This document shows, piece by piece, positions 59,561 to 64,000 of a DNA stretch of 64,000 bases (its first letter is position 1; each line of letters starts with the position of its first letter). A program made the position numbers and the translations under genes. The notes beneath the pieces were generated by a model that saw only the letters and a list, made by a program, of their open reading frames with translations, was not told the origin of the DNA and did no database searches. This DNA is from Salarias fasciatus (lineage: Eukaryota; Chordata; Actinopteri; Blenniiformes; Blenniidae): contig NC_043748.1 of the NCBI RefSeq assembly GCF_902148845.1, positions 20,506,001-20,570,000 on the forward strand, in the 5' to 3' direction.

Positions 59561-60164
59561 AGATGCTCGTCCTTGTTCCATTTTCAATCGGTGATTCTGT
59601 GATCGATCTCGTGGTCTTCTGAAGAACGCCGTGAACGCCACTTATCCTGATGCTCCACACCTGGTTTGAGTAAGCCGCGTCTTTTCATCCTGGCTCGGCA
59701 AACGTGCATCTGATTAATCTGAGAAAACACCGACGAGGCTGACTCAAGTATTTATCCCACTTTTGTGCAATACCCCCCAGGTCAAAACCTCTCTCTGCTG
59801 TTGTTGTTGTTTCATTCTGCTGTCAGCACTGTCAGCGGGGAGTGTGGAAGATGATCTGGTGTCTTGATGCCTTCTGCTTGTTGATCAGCGGGCACGTTGG
59901 CGTAGGTGTTGTTAAGTACTGAGATGTCATTGTTTTCTGACTGTGTGTGTATTGTAGGGTATATGTGTGCAAAGCAATATTTTTTTTGGGGGGGGGTATT
60001 TTGTTCCTGCTGGCACCACCGCATGCTACTGTCAGTAACTGATTCCTGTCTCCAGGTTACTTCACCAACGCTGATTTTAAGAGAAGCATTTTTTGGTGAT
60101 ACCGTGATGTGGTGTAATAAAACCACTGATGATACCTCCACCATGCTCTTCTCCATCAGAACTC

Positions 60165-60370
60165 ATTACATCCATCCATCTTTGGGGCAATTTAGGGTCA
60201 CCAATTAACCTGACATGCATGGTTTTGGAGGGAGCACACACACAGAGGTGAACATGCAAACTCCACACAGAAAGGCCCCGGGCCCCGGCTGGTATTTGAA
60301 CCCAGGACCTTCTTGCTGTGAGGCTACAGCGCTGATCACAGCACCGCTGTGTGGGCTCAATGCAGCTGAT
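60165..60370. repeat. Dispersed fish repeat fragment in the apoL-like 5' intron
   Basis: Contains the widespread text TTAACCTGACATGCATGGTT, AACATGCAAACTCCACACAG and GGACCTTCTTGCTGTGAGGC, preceded by CATCCATCCATC. No coding function. Confidence 0.6.
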
Positions 60371-60440
60371 GAATAATTTCTGTTTAAACATTGAAGGTTT
60401 TCTCTGAATTTCAGATCAGAACCACACCCTGACCTCCATC

Positions 60441-61286
60441 ATGGGCGTAGCGGACGACCTCCTGGAGAAGATATACTCATGGATCAGTCAGAGGGAGGAG
60501 TGTGCCGATCAGCTGGTGAAGCTGGCCAGAGAACTGGAGTCCATCAGAGGGATATGTAACGCCTCAGAGTGTGTGGGGAACTCAGCATCGGTGGTGGGGG
60601 CCGCCAGCCTGCTGGGAGCTGGAGTCGTCACCTTTCTTACTGGAGGAGCAGCTGCTCCTCTTTTAGCGCTCGCGGGAGCGTCCAGCATAGCGGGCATGGC
60701 CGTCACCATAGGAACTAAAATCGCCGACCGTTTTGCGTCCAGCGGCCCAATGAAAAAGGCGAAGGAGATTGAGAAGAAGAGCAATAAAATAGAAAGAGAA
60801 ATCAAGGAACTCAGTGACAGACTGAAAGACCAGATCAGGAGGGAGAATCCCTCCTTCAACCAGAACCAGCTGGACCAGGCCTTCATGATCCACGTGGTGC
60901 GGGCCATAGCCAGGAGGAACGGAATAGAATTCAGTGACCACTTTCACAACTTTATTCAAAGATTACACCGGGAAACTTCACCGATTATCAACCTGTATCC
61001 CACGATGGCACTGGGGCTTTTGGCAACGCAGTTTCCATTAGTTGAAGTTTTAAATGTCTTTTGTTCAATTAAATTCAATTGTGGGAAAGCCATTTCTGGA
61101 GGAGCAACACAACTCATGAAGGAATTGCCCTTAATTGGAATGAAAACATTCCTGAAAGGAGGCGTTATGGTGAGACTCAGTCCTGCTCTTTATGAATTCT
61201 TTCTGTTTGATCCTGAGGCCTCATTTACTAAACCGTTCATAGAACGGGTTCTAAATTCTGTTTTAGGAGTGAAACTTAGAATGTAA
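60441..61286 (+). CDS. Apolipoprotein L-like protein (281 residues)
   Basis: One open exon from MGVADDLLEKIYSW to VLGVKLRM, preceded by an acceptor (AATTTCAG at 60,406-60,413). ApoL family proteins are amphipathic, membrane- or lipid-associating and largely intracellular in fish and mammals. Features: N-terminal helical region with LVKLARELESIRGI (residues about 23-40), a long hydrophobic hairpin starting VVGAASLLGAGVVTFLTGG and continuing through AGMAVTIGTKIADRF (about 50-98), a charged coiled coil KAKEIEKKSNKIEREIKEL (about 104-125), and a second hydrophobic helix region near residues 183-215. Family length and order fit pfam ApoL as I remember it. No signal peptide, so probably intracellular. 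The start codon is the first in-frame ATG after the acceptor. AATAAA follows near 61,710. Confidence 0.85.
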   Translation: MGVADDLLEKIYSWISQREECADQLVKLARELESIRGICNASECVGNSASVVGAASLLGAGVVTFLTGGAAAPLLALAGASSIAGMAVTIGTKIADRFASSGPMKKAKEIEKKSNKIEREIKELSDRLKDQIRRENPSFNQNQLDQAFMIHVVRAIARRNGIEFSDHFHNFIQRLHRETSPIINLYPTMALGLLATQFPLVEVLNVFCSIKFNCGKAISGGATQLMKELPLIGMKTFLKGGVMVRLSPALYEFFLFDPEASFTKPFIERVLNSVLGVKLRM

Positions 61287-61339
61287 GTAAAAGAAAAAAC
61301 ATAATCCTCAAATGTACGCACACCTATTGCCGCACACTA

Positions 61340-61815
61340 CTAACTAATCTTAGGCTCAATTCCAATTCTATTTTTCATCCCTACCCCTCGCCCTACCCCT
61401 TGAAACGGAGTGTCAAGGGGTAGGGCCTGAAATTCCTCCCTAAGAAATGGGACAACCCTTCAAGATCATCCGACGTCATCAGTAGTCGCCCGTGACGTAG
61501 TAAAATGACGGTGATATTGTTTACAAAAGAACTTCAGATGCTGTCTCCAGCTGCACTAATCTCCCTCTCCTGGGCAATTGGATTGTTTTTTTCTGATTTT
61601 TCTGTGTGCTGCATAAAAATGTTCATAATAATTCATACAAATTAGAAAAAATGCATTTTATTATACAAATGGCATTACCAGCAACAGTTTTAACTGTTTT
61701 TGCTCCAAAATTAATAAAATAGTATAAACATGTAAAAGGATTAAGCTGTGTGGAAACATCCACCATCAATATTGCACAACAACCAAAATAAACATTTTTT
61801 TCAAACCAGTAGTTC

Positions 61816-61846
<31 letters not shown>

Positions 61847-62060
61847 CGGACTCATAAATTTAACTAACCTTAACAATAATAAAATGTTGTGGAATCCGCT
61901 CCTCTCTATTTTCTCCGCCAGCCGCCCGCCGTGCACCGCCAGTTGTAAAGCTAGACAGAGCAGATCGCACCTCACAGGAAGTCTGGAACGGAAAATATGA
62001 GAGAATCCGGTCAATTAAAATGAAGTAAAATAACATAAATTATGTCACTTTTCAGTTTTC
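61340..62060. other. Non-coding stretch, probably DNA-transposon derived
   Basis: Begins with a CCCTACCCCTTGAAACGGAG then TCAAGGGGTAGGG inverted pair, which resembles the end of a fish DNA element. A poly(A) run lies at 61,820-61,845. No matched right end found. Confidence 0.4.
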
Positions 62061-62069
62061 CTTTTCAGA

Positions 62070-62070
62070 T

Positions 62071-62159
<89 letters not shown>
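62070..62159. repeat. (CA)n microsatellite
   Basis: About 45 uninterrupted CA units, the longest in the window, followed by a short GAGAGAGG run and, at 62,223-62,237, a C run. Confidence 0.95.
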
Positions 62160-62161
<2 letters not shown>

Positions 62162-62399
62162 GAGAGAGGGCGACAGGGCGACAGAGAGAGGCACCGCACG
62201 CTGCAGCGCTCTGCTCCGATCACCCCCCCCCCCCCCCAAATCACAATGTTGTGCGATTATATATGGTGTTCTTACGGTTGTTGGTGACTGATTTGAGCTG
62301 TGGTGGAGGTCTGCGCTCTCTGAGTGCCAATTTCTAGTTTTATTATATAACGTTTTCACAATTGTCTGGTTGATATGCAACACTGTTGTGAAGGAATTA

Positions 62400-63230
62400 T
62401 TCATTCTACTTCGTAAGTGCTTAGCCCGCCTACAGGCTTCGCTAGTGGCACACCTCCAATCTCTGTCCAATCCACTGAGACTATACAAAGCTCGACGCAC
62501 CAATCCCCCGCACGCGATGGCGCAGCGCCACGCCCCACACCGAGGGTACATAACCTCGGATGGCGCTAAGCAAACCCTTCTTCTTTCTCAGCATCTCCAT
62601 GAGACTTAGAAGCCTCTTTCTACGGATCAAGATTCGACTTGAATGGATTCGCCGGCCCGGGACCAGTCGCCATCGGGCGTTGGGCCGTTCTCCTGCCGCT
62701 CCTGCGGCATTCCGCTCATCGTGCAGGACTGTCACGAGCTCTGCTTCCTCTGCCTTGGCTGGCAGCATCACCGCCAGCGGACCTCCTGCCCGGCCTGCCT
62801 CGCGCTGCCGCTCGAAGAGAGCCAGCGGCGAGCAGCCTTCATGGGCTCAACCTCCCCGGCTCCTGCCGGTGAGGACGACGCCGAGGAGACCGCCGCCGCC
62901 GCCTACGACTGGGCCGAGATCCGCGGCAGCGTCAGCAGCAGCAGCAGCAGCAGCGTGTCTGTGTCATGGAGTTCGACTCGGTTCGACTCCGCCTCCACCG
63001 CATCCCGTCTCCCCCGTGAGCCTGTGGAGCACCTCGCGGGGCTCTTCACTTCAGCCGCCGAGCGCACCGGCCTAGCGCTGCCGCCGCAGCCTCCGGAGCC
63101 AGTGCAGCGTGATTTTGCACTTGGGCTGGCAACCCAGTCACGGGCTCGGTCCCGGACTGCGGTCCTATGTCCCGCCGTGCCGTCGTTTCAAGCTCACGTG
63201 CAGCGGGACTGGTGTAACGGAGAATAATCC
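62400..63230 (+). mobile_element. DIRS-like retroelement fossil: 5' region and ORF1-like piece
   Basis: The frame 62,643-63,227 has a cysteine-rich start (SCRSCGIPL, CFLCLGWQHH, CPACLAL) followed by an acidic/Ser-rich stretch. This resembles ORF1 (gag-like) of fish DIRS elements. No reverse transcriptase or tyrosine recombinase follows in the window, so only a fragment is visible. Upstream 62.40-62.62 kb is GC-rich and likely the element's leader. Classification is from the cysteine pattern and general resemblance only; it could be another retroelement. Treated as a relic. Confidence 0.5.
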
Positions 63231-64000
63231 CGCTAGGTGGGGGGGAACGACGAAGGCCACCCTGAAAGGCTAAAGGAGCGCAAGATCTGGTCTTTACCCC
63301 TTAGCGCTAGAAACCCCTGTACCTACAACAGTAAGTATGTGGATACCTCTCTGGTTTGGCCTCTGGTCTAGGAAAATTAATACCTAGGACCTGAGCGGAG
63401 ACCACTCTGGACCAAAGTTACACTGGCACGATACTCTTCTACCTTACTCCAAACCAGAAAAGGCGGGGTGCCCCCACTTCAGAGCAGCACAAGAATTCAG
63501 ACAACTAAATGACTGGAACATTAACCAGGGATTTATTTAAGGACCCCAGTGAAATGATAAATTATCCTCAGTTTGTTAGAATGCTCGGGAAGAGGGATAA
63601 TATTACCAATAAAAAAACCAACACAAGGTAAATAAAATGAATGAGGAGAGGTTTTAGAAACACCAAAGATCCCCAAGAAAAATATCTTCAAAAAATTACC
63701 TCAAAAACACCTTCAAAACAAAATACCCTCAAAAGAATACCTCGAGGTATTGACCCATGAAATGCTTTAACGCCAAGTGGCTGAACTCCAGTAATTTTTA
63801 CCCAGCTAGTGGGTTTTACAGACAGAATCACACAATTGACAAATAAGATTTCACCAATCTCAAATACACAATAATAAATTCAACCCACTCAAAGGAGAAG
63901 ATAAACAGTTAAGCATAAATGTTCACCACAAAACCTGTTAATTCAGATGTTTCAGTCACACAGTCCTCTTAACCAAAAGAATTAATCCAAAGAAAGTCTT
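63231..64000. other. Unassigned sequence at the right edge
   Basis: After the ORF1-like piece the text (GCTAGGTGGGGGGGAACGAC, then AT-rich with AAAATACCTC repeats near 63.7 kb) has no supported gene. It may be another repeat; nothing firm can be said. Confidence 0.4.

Noticed and set aside
62560-63075. 171-residue frame overlapping the ORF1-like piece
   Set aside because: Alternative-frame shadow rich in Arg/Ala/Pro; the cysteine-patterned frame is the better call.

Overview
The window is animal genomic DNA, almost certainly from a teleost fish. Vertebrate genes are split by short GT-AG introns, there are many long CA/GT microsatellites, and the repeats are the typical fish mix: hAT, CACTA/EnSpm, PIF/Harbinger and piggyBac-type DNA elements, RTE/L1/CR1-L2-like LINEs, a solo LTR and a DIRS-like fragment. 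Nothing bacterial is present.

Layout. 1-4.3 kb: 5' half of tmem104 on the minus strand, running off the left edge. 4.3-6.2 kb: intergenic. 6.2-6.75 kb: a TCCAG minisatellite abutting the stop codon of a complete nine-exon 5-HT3-like Cys-loop channel gene (6,747-11,811, minus), whose intron 2 holds a hAT element. 12.9-24.5 kb: complete twelve-exon tsen54 (tRNA-splicing endonuclease subunit, 514 codons, minus) with three LINE pieces in its introns. 24.5-27.1 kb: repeats and MITEs. 27.16-27.68 kb: a CAG/GTAGAG array just upstream of a pentraxin gene (27,770-28,865, plus) that carries an in-frame TGA. 29.0-34.0 kb: a hAT element with a perfect 8-bp target duplication, holding a CACTA-like element that itself holds a TTAA MITE. 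34.07-34.14 kb: tRNA-Thr(CGT). 35.4 kb: a 64-residue membrane protein gene. 36.9-39.4 kb: a CR1/L2-like LINE split by a solo LTR. 39.4-44.2 kb: a 1.9-kb tandem repeat, about 2.5 copies. 45.0-57.4 kb: a four-level nest, piggyBac remnant > poly(A) retroposon > 10.7-kb CACTA element > two Harbinger-like MITEs. 57.4-59.5 kb: TTAA MITEs. 60.4-61.3 kb: an apolipoprotein L-like gene. 62.4-63.2 kb: a DIRS-like ORF1 fossil.

The most unusual content is the CACTA pair. The large element encodes a C2H2 zinc finger plus tnp2-like transposase (one frame break) and a second, uninterrupted four-exon gene (516 residues) with a PB1-like N-terminus. The smaller, diverged element at 30-33.6 kb keeps exons only of that second gene, in the same order, with one exon of identical length (93 bp). 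The accessory gene is therefore a real part of this transposon family. The same fish repeat also occurs in inverted orientation at 29.6 and 58.7-59.4 kb, once empty and once filled by a TTAA MITE, which directly shows the pre-insertion site.

The host genes (tmem104, 5-HT3-like channel, tsen54, pentraxin, small membrane protein, apoL-like) do not form a pathway. TMEM104 and TSEN54 are both on human 17q25 from memory, so part of this order may be ancient synteny. All exon coordinates come from reading splice signals and checking that phases add up.
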